A stretch of DNA of 64,000 nucleotides, taken from positions 87,259 through 151,258 of the forward strand of contig JABIWH010000059.1 of the NCBI GenBank assembly GCA_018701215.1, in the 5' to 3' direction. The position numbers and the translations under genes are program-made. Source of the stretch: Rhodospirillaceae bacterium (GTDB taxonomy: Bacteria > Pseudomonadota > Alphaproteobacteria > GCA-2731375). Under the pieces are notes generated by a model. That model was not told the DNA's origin, did not search any database, and worked only from the letters and a program-made list of their open reading frames with translations. Shown here piece by piece: positions 44,402 to 53,235 of this stretch. Position 1 is the stretch's first letter; each line of letters starts with the position of its first letter.

Positions 44402-45094
44402 ATGTTGGTAAATGGGGCAGCATTGATCGCACATCACTCCGGTGCCTTGTTTTGGCCGGAGCAGTCATTGCTGATGGTTGCCGATCTGCATTTGGAAAAG
44501 GGCTCGGCGCGGGCTGATAGGGGTCATTTTCTGCCCCCTTACGATACGGCGGCAACTCTTCGCCGGCTGGCCTCTGTTATCACGCAGTTCGCGCCGGCCA
44601 CGGTCGCTTGCCTGGGCGATAGTTTTCATGATGTGCGCGCCGAAGGGCGTCTAAGCACCGATGATGCGGCAGCGATCCAGGCCCTGACCCAGGGCCGGGA
44701 ATGGTTCTGGATCGGCGGCAACCATGACCCTTCCCCGCCGGCCCATTTGGGTGGCGTTGGGACCGGATCATTGGTGCGTGGTCCGCTGACCCTGAAACAT
44801 CAAGCCATGGGCCGGGAGGCGGGGGAAATTGCCGGTCACTTGCATCCAAAGGCCAGTGTCCGCCTGGCGGGGCGGCGTCTGACCCGGCGCTGTTTCATCA
44901 CCGACGATCTTCGTTTGGTATTGCCGGCGTTCGGTGCCTACGCAGGTGGGCTGGATGTCGGCGATCCTGCATTCGGCACGATTTTTCCCGGCCCGTTCCG
45001 CGTCTATCTATTGGGGCAGGATAGGGTGCATGCCTTCCCCTCAAACCGTCTGACGGCGCGATCAATCGAGCCCCGACTAACAGACCGGGTTTAA
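44402..45094 (+). CDS. pdeM: PdeM-like metallophosphoesterase (ligase-associated)
   Basis: 230-residue calcineurin-type phosphoesterase of the ligase-associated DNA damage response group. Motifs are MVADLHLEKGSARADRG (D28, H30), CLGDSFHD (D73, H76), GGNHD and GHLHPKA. PdeM is usually coded with an ATP-dependent DNA ligase, a Lhr-type helicase and an exonuclease; none is adjacent here, so this is a separate copy. Its stop overlaps the stop of the convergent PodJ-like gene by 4 bases. Confidence 0.9.
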   Translation: MLVNGAALIAHHSGALFWPEQSLLMVADLHLEKGSARADRGHFLPPYDTAATLRRLASVITQFAPATVACLGDSFHDVRAEGRLSTDDAAAIQALTQGREWFWIGGNHDPSPPAHLGGVGTGSLVRGPLTLKHQAMGREAGEIAGHLHPKASVRLAGRRLTRRCFITDDLRLVLPAFGAYAGGLDVGDPAFGTIFPGPFRVYLLGQDRVHAFPSNRLTARSIEPRLTDRV

Positions 45095-45699
45095 TCGCCA
45101 AACAAACGTGACAGCAGGCCGCGCCGGGGAGATCGTGATGGCCGCGATGCGGATAACTCCTGCTCCTGGTTTTTTTCCAGCTGTTGCGAAAGACGCATGA
45201 CCTTGCGCTCCAGAGGCGCCATCGCCAGATTGGCCCGTTCCGCTTTTTCCTCCGCCTCCCGTACGCGCGCCTGCATGGGTCCAACATTTTCGCCCAGTTG
45301 CAAGGCTTCAAACTTGGCGTCGATATTTTCTTCCAGCTGACGCACGCTTTCCTTAACCGGGGCAACGGATAGTTCCATGGTTTCCTCAACTTCAGCCCGG
45401 TCCACCCCGGCGGATGCATCGGCCCGCTCGTTCTGTCTTTGGATAAGTTCGGACAGCGCGGCGATCACACCGGTCAATTCATTCAGAGGCACCGCGGACG
45501 CTTCATTCCCGGGCGCCGCGGGCAGCTGGTTGTTAACCGGGGTGAGTTCCTGACCCTGCACTGACTGCTTCGCGGCATCCATAATGACCCGGTTCAGCCA
45601 TTCACCGATTGTCAGGCCAGAGCGCCGTGCCGCGACCTTCGCTGCAACCCGGCACTCGGGCTGAATACCACTAACGCTCCATCGAGACTGCTGCGCCAT
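45091..45699 (-). CDS. Short protein with PodJ-like N-terminal domain and coiled coil
   Basis: 202 residues. The N-terminus WSVSGIQPECRVAAKVAARR followed by SGLTIGEWLNRVI matches the start of PodJ-type polar localisation factors. A Pro/Asn linker follows, then about 100 residues of charged coiled coil (VEETMELSVAPVKESVRQLE region) and a basic tail SRPSRSPRRGLLSRLFGD. Full PodJ proteins are far longer, with TPR and peptidoglycan-binding parts; none is found downstream. A role in polar or septal organisation is only an inference. Confidence 0.75.
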   Translation of the reverse strand: MAQQSRWSVSGIQPECRVAAKVAARRSGLTIGEWLNRVIMDAAKQSVQGQELTPVNNQLPAAPGNEASAVPLNELTGVIAALSELIQRQNERADASAGVDRAEVEETMELSVAPVKESVRQLEENIDAKFEALQLGENVGPMQARVREAEEKAERANLAMAPLERKVMRLSQQLEKNQEQELSASRPSRSPRRGLLSRLFGD

Positions 45700-45838
45700 T
45701 TACAATTGCCTACCCATCACTAATGCCTGGATACTTACTACAAAATTTAACCGTTAAAAGGAACGGGTGCAACGCAGACTGGCGCGAGTTTAATGCCCGG
45801 AATAAGGGTTTTGCAAAAGTGCAGCCGACGACGGCGAA

Positions 45839-46825
45839 TTATGCCCGCGTCTGTTCCTGCGCTATGTTTAGGATCTTGTCGGGTGTAATCCGCAAAAGAT
45901 CTTCCAGGGGTTTGGCGTATGAAATCGGCGCGCGCGGTGCGCCCAGGCGCCGGATCGGCGCCACCAGCACATGTGCCATGTGTTCGGCCACGGTGGCGGC
46001 GATCTCGGCTCCAAAACCGCCGACTTGCACGGCTTCATGCACCACCATCAGGCGCTTGGTCTTGGCGACCGAGGCAAAGACCATTTCCTGATCCCAAGGC
46101 CACAGCGTACGCAGATCAACAATCTCTATCTCAATGCCCATTTCGGCGGCCTGCTCGGCGGCCTGTTCGGCGACGCCAACCATTTTCGACCAGGTCACCA
46201 CGGTCAGGTCCGCGCCTTCACGTGCCAGCCGGGCCGGTCCCAGGGGTACTAGATAATCATCGTCATCGGGCACTTCGCCTTCCAGGGCCCAATTATCCTT
46301 GTGCTCGATATAGATCACCGGGTCGTCACAGCGGATGGCTGATTTCAACAGCCCCTTGTTATCCGCCGGCGTATAGGGTGCCGCCACGACAAGGCCCGGA
46401 ATATGGGTGTACCAGGCCTCCAGCGATTGCGAATGCTGCGCGGCGGAGCTGCGCCACATGCCGCTGGGTTGGCGGATTACCATGGGCACACGGGCCTGGC
46501 CGCCAAACATGAAGCGTGCCTTGGCTGCCTGGTTAACCATTTCATCCACCGCACACAGAGCAAAATCGGCAAACCGCATCTCCACCACCGGGCGGGTGCC
46601 CACCAGTGCGGCGCCGACCGAGGCACCCATGATGGTGGCTTCCGAGATTGGCGTATCCGCGATACGCTCCGGTCCGAACTCGTCCACCAAGCCGCGATAC
46701 TGGCCGAACACGCCGCCCCGGCCCAGGTCCTCGCCCAATGCCCAGACGCGCGGGTCGCGGCGCATTTCTTCCGCCACTGCTTGCAGGGCGGCTTCCTGAT
46801 AACTGATTACACTCATGCCGCTCAT
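45839..46825 (-). CDS. 2-oxoacid/acetoin dehydrogenase E1 beta subunit
   Basis: 328-residue transketolase-type beta chain of a thiamine-diphosphate dehydrogenase. Family segments are SYQEAALQAVAEEMRRDP, VWALGEDLGRGGVFGQYRGL, ADTPISEATIMGASVGAAL, EMRFADFA and VVAAPYTPADNKGLLKSAI. The ATG at 46825 overlaps the alpha-chain stop by 4 bases. No E2 or E3 gene is next to it, so the complex partner or a stand-alone acetoin-type activity is unresolved. Confidence 0.92.
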   Translation of the reverse strand: MSGMSVISYQEAALQAVAEEMRRDPRVWALGEDLGRGGVFGQYRGLVDEFGPERIADTPISEATIMGASVGAALVGTRPVVEMRFADFALCAVDEMVNQAAKARFMFGGQARVPMVIRQPSGMWRSSAAQHSQSLEAWYTHIPGLVVAAPYTPADNKGLLKSAIRCDDPVIYIEHKDNWALEGEVPDDDDYLVPLGPARLAREGADLTVVTWSKMVGVAEQAAEQAAEMGIEIEIVDLRTLWPWDQEMVFASVAKTKRLMVVHEAVQVGGFGAEIAATVAEHMAHVLVAPIRRLGAPRAPISYAKPLEDLLRITPDKILNIAQEQTRA

Positions 46826-47835
46826 GATTGGGCTTCCCAAACGGGCGCGCCAATATCCTGAATATCCGCGAAGGCATGTTCCAAAGCAGGGGTGTCGGCG
46901 GCATCCGCAGCCTCGGCAACCCGTACCATTTCACCCACCGCGGCACTGTCGATTGCCGTCAAATCACTGTCGCCGAGGCCCAGGCGGCGCAGCTCGTCCG
47001 CCGCGCGCACCAAGGGATCGCCATCCCATTGCGATGCCGCATGCTCTTGATCCCGGTATAGGGCCGGATCGACCGAGGTATGGCCCTTCAGGCGGTAGGT
47101 CCGGGCGCTAAGGAACATCGGCCCCCCGCCGCCTCGGATACGCGGGATCAGGTCACCGACCAGTCCGTCCACCGCCGCCACGTCATTGCCGTCAACTTCG
47201 AATGCCTCCAGGCCCAGGCTTTCGGCCCGCGCATTGGCGCCACCGCCGCCCGTAACCGCATCCGAGTGCGTGGTCGAGGCAAAGCCGTTGTGTTCACAGA
47301 CAAACAGCACCGGCAACTGGAAGACGGTGGCCCAGTTCAGCCCTTCCATGAAGGGGCCTCGATTGATGGCGCCGTCGCCAAAGAAGCAGACCACGACGCG
47401 ATCCTCGCCCAGCAGTTTGGCGCCATGCGCCGCCCCTACTGCGATGGGGATGCCGGCTGCGACGACGCCATTCGCGCCCAACATGCCAACGTCGAAATCG
47501 GCGATATGCATGGAGCCGCCCTTGCCCCCGCAGGTGCCGCCTTCCTTACCGAACAGTTCCAGCATCATCGCGCCGGGGTCCGTGCCCTTGGCGATGCAAT
47601 GGCCGTGGCCGCGATGGGTCGTGGTGATCTGATCCGTACGGCGCAGATTGGCGCAGACGCCGGCGGCGACCGCTTCCTGACCAATGGAGAGGTGCACGGC
47701 GCCGCCCACCAGGCCCGCGAGGGAGGCTTTTTCCGCCGCCTCTTCAAAGGCGCGGATACGGCGCATGGTACGATAGAGGTCGACCAGGCGGTCCCGGTCG
47801 ATATTATGGCTGGAATGAACGGCGTCGTTGGGCAC
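46822..47835 (-). CDS. 2-oxoacid/acetoin dehydrogenase E1 alpha subunit
   Basis: 337-residue E1 alpha chain. The ThDP motif is FFGDGAINRGPFMEGLNWA continuing to CEHNGF; HRGHGHCIAKG and GKEGGTCGGKGGSMHI are family segments. I chose the GTG at 47835 because GGAGAAAG stands at good spacing; a GTG at 47868 has no ribosome-binding site. It is coupled to the beta chain by an ATGA overlap and diverges from the duplicated-domain gene with a 70-base spacer. Confidence 0.92.
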   Translation of the reverse strand: MPNDAVHSSHNIDRDRLVDLYRTMRRIRAFEEAAEKASLAGLVGGAVHLSIGQEAVAAGVCANLRRTDQITTTHRGHGHCIAKGTDPGAMMLELFGKEGGTCGGKGGSMHIADFDVGMLGANGVVAAGIPIAVGAAHGAKLLGEDRVVVCFFGDGAINRGPFMEGLNWATVFQLPVLFVCEHNGFASTTHSDAVTGGGGANARAESLGLEAFEVDGNDVAAVDGLVGDLIPRIRGGGGPMFLSARTYRLKGHTSVDPALYRDQEHAASQWDGDPLVRAADELRRLGLGDSDLTAIDSAAVGEMVRVAEAADAADTPALEHAFADIQDIGAPVWEAQS

Positions 47836-47905
47836 TATCTTTCTCCACTTAGCGAACTCACGGCGCACTTGTATCGGGTTTTTGGCTTCTATAGAAGGGC
47901 GGCTG

Positions 47906-48715
47906 ATGGATATTCAAATTGTTACCGCGCCGACGGTCACCAAATTGGGACCGGAACATGTGGATCAGGTTTTGATCGCGGGCAGTCACGGCGGCGTTTA
48001 TGCCGGCTATCTCGCCGCCAAGGCGGGTGCGCGGGCGATTATTCTGAACGATGCCGGCGGCGGTCTGGATGGCGCCGGCTTTGCCTCGTTGCCGTACCTG
48101 GACGATCTGGGCCGGCCCGGCGCCACCGTCGCCCATGACAGCGCCCGCATTGGCGACGGCGACGATATGGCGGCCCGCGGCATCATCAGCCATGTCAACG
48201 AGACAGCCGCCGCCCTGGGCTGTGCCGTGGGCCAGACGGCCACGGCCTGCGCCGAGGCCATGCGCGCCGCGCCCAGCCCCTCGGGCGAGGCGCCGGCCTA
48301 CGAGGAGGCGCGCTTTCTGTTTTCCGCCGAGGGCGAGAGCCCGGCCATTTGGGGTATAGATTCCGCCTCGCTGTTGAACCCGGATGATGTGGGTCAGATT
48401 GTTCTGACGGCATCTCATGGCGCTTTGTTGGGGGGCGAGGCGGCCTCGGCCATCAAATATGATGTTCTGGCCTGTGCCTTTAATGATGCCGGTGTCGGTA
48501 TCGAGAATATTGGCTTCTCCCGTCTGCCGGCCCTGGATCAGCGCAAGATTGCCGCCGTTACCGTTGCTTGCCAGACGGCACGCATCGGCGATGCCCGCTC
48601 CATGTGGCAGACCGGCATCGTGTCTCATGTCAACCAAACCGCCGCGGCCCTTGGCGTTGCCGTTGGCGACAGCCTGCAAGAATTCGCAAAGAAAGCCCAA
48701 TCGGGAGAGAGTTAG
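47906..48715 (+). CDS. Unknown protein with internal tandem domain duplication
   Basis: 269 residues built from two homologous units at about 19-117 and 161-261. Each unit has SHG (27-29, 170-172), an NDAG motif (48-51, 193-196), RIGD (81-84, 226-229) and SHVNxTAAALG (95-105, 240-250). The repeated His, Asp and Asn residues look like a binding or active site, present twice. I do not recognise the family. GAAGGGC precedes the ATG at 47906. The gene ends 5 bases before the ThDP-enzyme gene, so the two are surely cotranscribed. No signal peptide or membrane segment. Confidence 0.8.
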   Translation: MDIQIVTAPTVTKLGPEHVDQVLIAGSHGGVYAGYLAAKAGARAIILNDAGGGLDGAGFASLPYLDDLGRPGATVAHDSARIGDGDDMAARGIISHVNETAAALGCAVGQTATACAEAMRAAPSPSGEAPAYEEARFLFSAEGESPAIWGIDSASLLNPDDVGQIVLTASHGALLGGEAASAIKYDVLACAFNDAGVGIENIGFSRLPALDQRKIAAVTVACQTARIGDARSMWQTGIVSHVNQTAAALGVAVGDSLQEFAKKAQSGES

Positions 48716-48720
48716 AGAGC

Positions 48721-50472
48721 ATGTCCGAAGAAAAATTGAGTAACCAACCCCCCCGCACCATGACCGGCGGCCGCGCCCTGGCGGAGATGTTGAAGCTGCA
48801 TGACGCCGCCCCCATGTTCGGCATGGGCGGCTTCCAACTGCTGCCGTTCTATGATGCCGTGCGCGATGTCGGCTTGACCCATACCCTGATTAACGACGAG
48901 CGCTGCGGTGCTTTTGCCGCCGATGCCTTCGCCAGGGTCTCGGGCCGGCCTGGTGTTTGTGATGCCACCTTGGGGCCGGGGGCGACGAACCTGACCACGG
49001 GCCTGGTGGAAAGCCTGAACGCCGGGGTGCCCTTGGTTGCCATTACCGGCGATAGCAATCGGGATTATTCCTGGAAGAACATGACCCAGGAATCGAAACA
49101 GCTGGAAATTTTAGCGCCCGCGGTGAAGGAAGTTATCCGGGTGGAAGCCATCCAGCGGGTGCCCGAACTGGTGCGCCGAGCCTATGGCGTAGCGACGTCC
49201 GGGCGGGCCGGGCCGGTGTTACTGGATGTGCCCGAGGATATCGCCCATGGCGAATATGATTTCGACGAAAACGATCTCTATGCCGATACCGCGGCCATCA
49301 ACTCGCCGGCCTATCGCAGCCGTCCCGCCCGTGACGATCTGGCGCGGGCCGCCGCCCTGTTGGCGAAGGCGAAACGCCCGGTTATCCTGGCGGGAGGCGG
49401 TGTGCATTTATCCGGTGCGCAGCAGGCTCTAACAGCGTTCGCCGAAAGCCTGAATATTCCCGTCGCCCATACCTTGAGCGGCAAGGGCGCCATTCCCTGC
49501 ACCCATGCCCTGGCTCTGGGCCTGTTTGGACGCTATAGCCGGATTGCCAATGACATCATTGAGAGTTCGGACTGCATCCTGGTTGTGGGCTGCAAGATGG
49601 GCGAGGTCGCGACCAAGCGCTATACCTTGCCGCCACGGCATATTCCGTTGATTCATCTTGAGATCCTGGCGGAAGAAATCGGCCGGTGTGTGCCCGCCGA
49701 TGTGCCTCTGTGGGGCGATGCCCTGGCCGGTATCGAGGATCTGGCGGCCGAGCTGTCCGATAGCGCCGCCAGTCAGCACGCGATGCGGGGTGAATACACA
49801 GCGGAAGTCGCCCAGCGCATGACCACCTGGCGCATGGAAGTCCAGGAGCGCCTGACCTCGAACGAGCAGCCGGTGAACATGGCACGCATGTGTCAGGAAC
49901 TGAACAACACCCTGCCCGAGGACGGTATCCTGGTTGCCGATGGCGGTTTCGCGGCGCATTGGACGGGGCTGTTGTGCGAGACCAAGACGGCCGGACGGCA
50001 TTATATTGCCAACCGTGGTTTTGCCTCCATCGGCTATGGCCTGCCCGGCAGCATGGGCGCGCAGCTGGCGGCTGGCGAACGGCCGGTGGTGGGCGTGACC
50101 GGCGATGGCGGTTTCAACATGGTGATTGGCGAATTGGAAACGGCGGGGCGTTTACAGCTTGGCCTGACCATTCTGATCGTCAACAACGCCGCATCCGGCT
50201 ACGTCAAGGCCTTGCAACAGGCACAGTTCGGCGGCCGCTTCCAATCTTCCGATCTGAACGAAATGAACTACGCTAATCTGGCGGAGAATTTCGGCTGTCA
50301 GGGCATCCGGGTGGAAGATCCCAACGATCTGGCTGGCGCCATTCGCACCGGCATGGCGGAACGCGACCGCCCGACGGTGGTTGATGTGGTGGTCACGCGC
50401 GATCCGACCAAGATGCTGCCCGGTGTTGATAACCGCACGGCGCCAATCAAAAAGGGCGACCGTATCGCCTAG
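48721..50472 (+). CDS. Thiamine-diphosphate enzyme, acetolactate synthase-like
   Basis: 583-residue member of the acetohydroxyacid synthase/2-oxoacid decarboxylase family. The cofactor-activating Glu is E60 (LINDERCGAFAADAFAR). ATLGPGATNLTTGL is the following signature, and the ThDP motif is GDGGFNMVIGELETA at 461 onward ending in VNNAAS. The reaction could be a decarboxylation, lyase or acyl-transfer step; residues visible do not decide. GAGAG precedes the ATG. It is paired with the duplicated unknown protein and lies divergent from E1 alpha/beta. Confidence 0.92.
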   Translation: MSEEKLSNQPPRTMTGGRALAEMLKLHDAAPMFGMGGFQLLPFYDAVRDVGLTHTLINDERCGAFAADAFARVSGRPGVCDATLGPGATNLTTGLVESLNAGVPLVAITGDSNRDYSWKNMTQESKQLEILAPAVKEVIRVEAIQRVPELVRRAYGVATSGRAGPVLLDVPEDIAHGEYDFDENDLYADTAAINSPAYRSRPARDDLARAAALLAKAKRPVILAGGGVHLSGAQQALTAFAESLNIPVAHTLSGKGAIPCTHALALGLFGRYSRIANDIIESSDCILVVGCKMGEVATKRYTLPPRHIPLIHLEILAEEIGRCVPADVPLWGDALAGIEDLAAELSDSAASQHAMRGEYTAEVAQRMTTWRMEVQERLTSNEQPVNMARMCQELNNTLPEDGILVADGGFAAHWTGLLCETKTAGRHYIANRGFASIGYGLPGSMGAQLAAGERPVVGVTGDGGFNMVIGELETAGRLQLGLTILIVNNAASGYVKALQQAQFGGRFQSSDLNEMNYANLAENFGCQGIRVEDPNDLAGAIRTGMAERDRPTVVDVVVTRDPTKMLPGVDNRTAPIKKGDRIA

Positions 50473-50494
50473 CCGTCTGGTGGAAAAATTTCGA

Positions 50495-50526
50495 CGTCAC
50501 GGTCATCATGATTGATGACCGTGACG
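50495..50526 (-). terminator. Intrinsic terminator of the FecR-domain gene
   Basis: A perfect 14-bp stem (50495-50508 with 50513-50526) and a 4-base loop. On the minus strand it is followed within a few bases by a run of five Ts, giving a textbook rho-independent terminator for the FecR-domain gene. It may also stop + strand transcription from the ThDP-enzyme gene. Confidence 0.8.
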
Positions 50527-50548
50527 CTGAATTCAAATCAAGTTGGGC

Positions 50549-51364
50549 TTATTGCCCCGATGTCGCCGTCGCGGTGCTGCTTGAAGCATCGGTTGTGCTG
50601 ACGGAGTCGCTATCACTTGCCGCGGCCGCGATGGCCAATGCCGCCAATGCCGCCAGACCTACGCCGGCGGCGATGGCACCAGCGGACAAGCCACCCGCGC
50701 CGAAACCGCTTGCTTGCTGGCCCGTGGCGACGCCCGGCTCCGGCCCCAGGGCAACTTCCATATTCTGCACCTGCGGTGGCGATGGCGGGCTGGCGGACGG
50801 CGGCGTCGGTGGCCCGCCTGGCGAGACCGAAGTTGAGAAGCCGGAACCAACCGAGGTTGTCGTGCCGGCGGCGGTGACGGAAACCGCGCCCTCGACCACG
50901 GAGATTGATGTCGCGCCATTGAGCGCGACCGTGATCACCAGAATGGTGCCGCGAATGCCGATAAGGGCGGTCGGCGTACGAATAGTATAGCGGTCCTTGG
51001 ACAGATTACCCGTAACAAAGCGCATGACGCCCTTGCTCATGGACAGGGCGACCTGAGATTTTGCGGAATCCGCGTCGAAGACGAAATTATCCAGGGTTAC
51101 TGAGGAATTGGCGCCGACCGACAACATCGTTTTATCGCGAAAGATGAAGCGCGCGGCACTATTGGCACCTGTGTTGACGACTTCATTGCTAAAGACGTTA
51201 TCCTGCGTCACCAAGGTGCGCGTATTGGCTTGCAAGACCCCCCGCACGTTGGAGACGATTTTGTTGGCATTGCCGACGGCAACTTGGGCCTGTGCCAAGA
51301 CCGGGTGCAGGGTCAACGCCGCGACTGCCGCGAAGACCACTGATTTGCGAGTAAATCGTTTCAT
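50549..51364 (-). CDS. Exported FecR-domain protein with C-terminal membrane segment
   Basis: 271 residues. A signal peptide (MKRFTRKSVVFAAVAALTLH, cleavage after AQA) is followed by a FecR-like beta domain: VNTGANSAARFIFRDKTMLS, SVTLDNFVFD, YTIRTPTALIGIRGT and ISVVEGAVSV. A Pro/Ser linker then leads to an Ala/Gly-rich hydrophobic stretch and a Ser/Thr tail. It is not next to a TonB receptor or sigma factor, so it is likely a stand-alone envelope protein rather than an anti-sigma regulator. The ATG at 51364 has GGAGAG upstream. Confidence 0.87.
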   Translation of the reverse strand: MKRFTRKSVVFAAVAALTLHPVLAQAQVAVGNANKIVSNVRGVLQANTRTLVTQDNVFSNEVVNTGANSAARFIFRDKTMLSVGANSSVTLDNFVFDADSAKSQVALSMSKGVMRFVTGNLSKDRYTIRTPTALIGIRGTILVITVALNGATSISVVEGAVSVTAAGTTTSVGSGFSTSVSPGGPPTPPSASPPSPPQVQNMEVALGPEPGVATGQQASGFGAGGLSAGAIAAGVGLAALAALAIAAAASDSDSVSTTDASSSTATATSGQ

Positions 51365-51487
51365 GCCTGCTCTCCAAATTAGAAATGCGATCAAGCCCAT
51401 TGATGCTGAATGTAACAAAAATCTTTCCTGATAAACTTAACCCAAGCTGAGTCTTGCCAGCAAGGTAATTGTCTGTCCGCATTACCG

Positions 51488-52198
51488 TTATCGAAGCTCC
51501 GCCAACCCGCGTACCTGGCTGCCGTCGGCGCGAAAATTGTCGTCGGCCAGCCAAGCCTCGAACGCTGATTTCACGGCGGGCCAATCCTGATCGGTCATGG
51601 CAAACCAGGCAGTATCGCGGTTGCGGCCTTTATAAATCATATGCTGGCGGAACAGGCCTTCATAGCTGAAGCCAAGGCGCAGGGCGGCACGGCGGGAGGC
51701 GGCGTTATGGCTGTCGCATTTCCATTCATAACGACGATAGCCCAGGTCTTCAAACACATGGCGGGCCATCAAATACATTGCTTCGGTCGCCGCCCGGCTA
51801 CGCTTTAACGAAGGTGCGTACCAGATGGAGCCGATCTCGCAGGTCGCCCATTGCGGCGTGATGCGCAGATAGCTGGCCATGCCACACGCCTTGCCGGTGA
51901 TACTTTCGATCAGGGCAAAGACCAGTGGGTCCTCGCTTGCTCCTTGGGGCGCTAACCAGGCGCGAAAATCGTCTTTGTCCGCGAACGGGCCAAAGCTCAT
52001 GTAGGTCCACATCTGGTTGCTGGGATCGCCGTCGGGACCACAGGCGGCGGTATAGAGATCATCGCCATGACGGGATGGATCAATAGGTTCGATGCTCACC
52101 GAGCTGCCGGTGAACCGTTGCCGTGCCGGCTGTTTGCCATCAGGTAGTGTGTTTAACGTTACACCGACGGGTAGTATCGTGCCGGTGTCGTCCGTCAT
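51488..52198 (-). CDS. GNAT-family N-acetyltransferase (RimJ/RimL-like)
   Basis: 236 residues. The GNAT fold is seen in ACGMASYLRITPQWATCEIG, then IWYAPSLKRSRAATEAMYLM with the acetyl-CoA loop, and YEWKCDSHNAASRRAALRLG leading to FSYEGLFRQHMIYKGRNRDT. The pattern is that of the RimJ/RimL group that acetylates N-termini or small molecules. It overlaps the methyltransferase gene by 4 bases, placing it in a minus-strand unit with the methyltransferase and CoA-transferase. Confidence 0.9.
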   Translation of the reverse strand: MTDDTGTILPVGVTLNTLPDGKQPARQRFTGSSVSIEPIDPSRHGDDLYTAACGPDGDPSNQMWTYMSFGPFADKDDFRAWLAPQGASEDPLVFALIESITGKACGMASYLRITPQWATCEIGSIWYAPSLKRSRAATEAMYLMARHVFEDLGYRRYEWKCDSHNAASRRAALRLGFSYEGLFRQHMIYKGRNRDTAWFAMTDQDWPAVKSAFEAWLADDNFRADGSQVRGLAELR

Positions 52199-53235
52199 GC
52201 CGGCTTCCGCGCTTCAATCAGGCCCAGACGGTTGTCGAGCAGCCAATCGTATTTGGCCTCCGCGAAGCCAACCTCCTCCAGGTACGAGACATATTCCGGG
52301 CCGGATGGCACATGCCCTGTATAGTGCCCTTCGCTGATCGCCTGCAGATGATAGAACGCGGGATCGACCGGGCCCGAGCGTGCGTCGTTCAGCATATAAC
52401 CGACAATCAGAATGCCGCCGCCTGCCGGCAGGGCATCATAGGCCCGGCGCAGAGTGGCCAGGACATCGTCACGCAGATACCAATGCAACGGCGTGATGAA
52501 AGAGATTAGGTCACAATCATCGGGAAAATCCGCCGCCTCTAGAAAATTGCCGGGCTGGGCGGTAATGCGGTCTTCCAAGCCATGTTTAGCGATGAATTCT
52601 GTGGTCACCGGTACCACGTTGGGATGATCTTTGACCGTGACGCGGAAACCGCTCTGGCGTTCACAAGCCGCGATGGCGTAGCAGCCCGAGCCGCCGGCGA
52701 AGTCCAGCCAATGGTTGAAGCGGGAAAAATCAAAGCGTTTGGCCAGCCGGTGCGCCAGGGCGATGGAGGAGTTATAGCCCGCCGTGGTGAACTCCCGGGC
52801 AAGCTCCGGGTCATCCAAATCGCCTTCGTAGAGTTTGGAATGGGGTTTATCGGCGCTAACGCCCGACAAAGTTCTGGCGAAACCCGACCATTCGTCATAT
52901 TCCGCGCCAATGGTAAAGCGCAGATAGTCGCCGAAGAATGTCGGCGCCTCACGCACCAGGAAACGTTCCACATCGTCGTGGTTGACGTTGCGGCCATCCA
53001 CCACGGCCACCAGATCCATGGCCTTGCAGATGATCAGCAAACGGTCGGCGGTTTCGGCATCGATGCCGCAAAGGGCGGCGATTTCCTGCGGTGTGCTCGC
53101 ATCTTTTGACAGCGCGGTGAACAGGTCGCACTCCAGAGCCGCGGCCAAGGCCTGGCTTTTCTTGAAGGAGAATGCCAGCTCGTTCAGCCGTTCGGAATTC
53201 TTGCCGACCGTGGGATCATTTGGGATCTTGCTCAT
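52195..53235 (-). CDS. O-methyltransferase-like SAM-dependent methyltransferase
   Basis: 346 residues with the two-part layout of the Methyltransf_2 group. An N-terminal winged-helix dimerisation part contains SQALAAALECDLFTALSKDA and GIDAETADRLLIICKAMDL; the catalytic part has HWLDFAGGSGCYAIAACE (motif I) and LPAGGGILIVGYML. The acceptor is unknown. It overlaps the CoA-transferase gene by 4 bases upstream and the acetyltransferase gene by 4 bases downstream. Confidence 0.9.
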   Translation of the reverse strand: MSKIPNDPTVGKNSERLNELAFSFKKSQALAAALECDLFTALSKDASTPQEIAALCGIDAETADRLLIICKAMDLVAVVDGRNVNHDDVERFLVREAPTFFGDYLRFTIGAEYDEWSGFARTLSGVSADKPHSKLYEGDLDDPELAREFTTAGYNSSIALAHRLAKRFDFSRFNHWLDFAGGSGCYAIAACERQSGFRVTVKDHPNVVPVTTEFIAKHGLEDRITAQPGNFLEAADFPDDCDLISFITPLHWYLRDDVLATLRRAYDALPAGGGILIVGYMLNDARSGPVDPAFYHLQAISEGHYTGHVPSGPEYVSYLEEVGFAEAKYDWLLDNRLGLIEARKPA

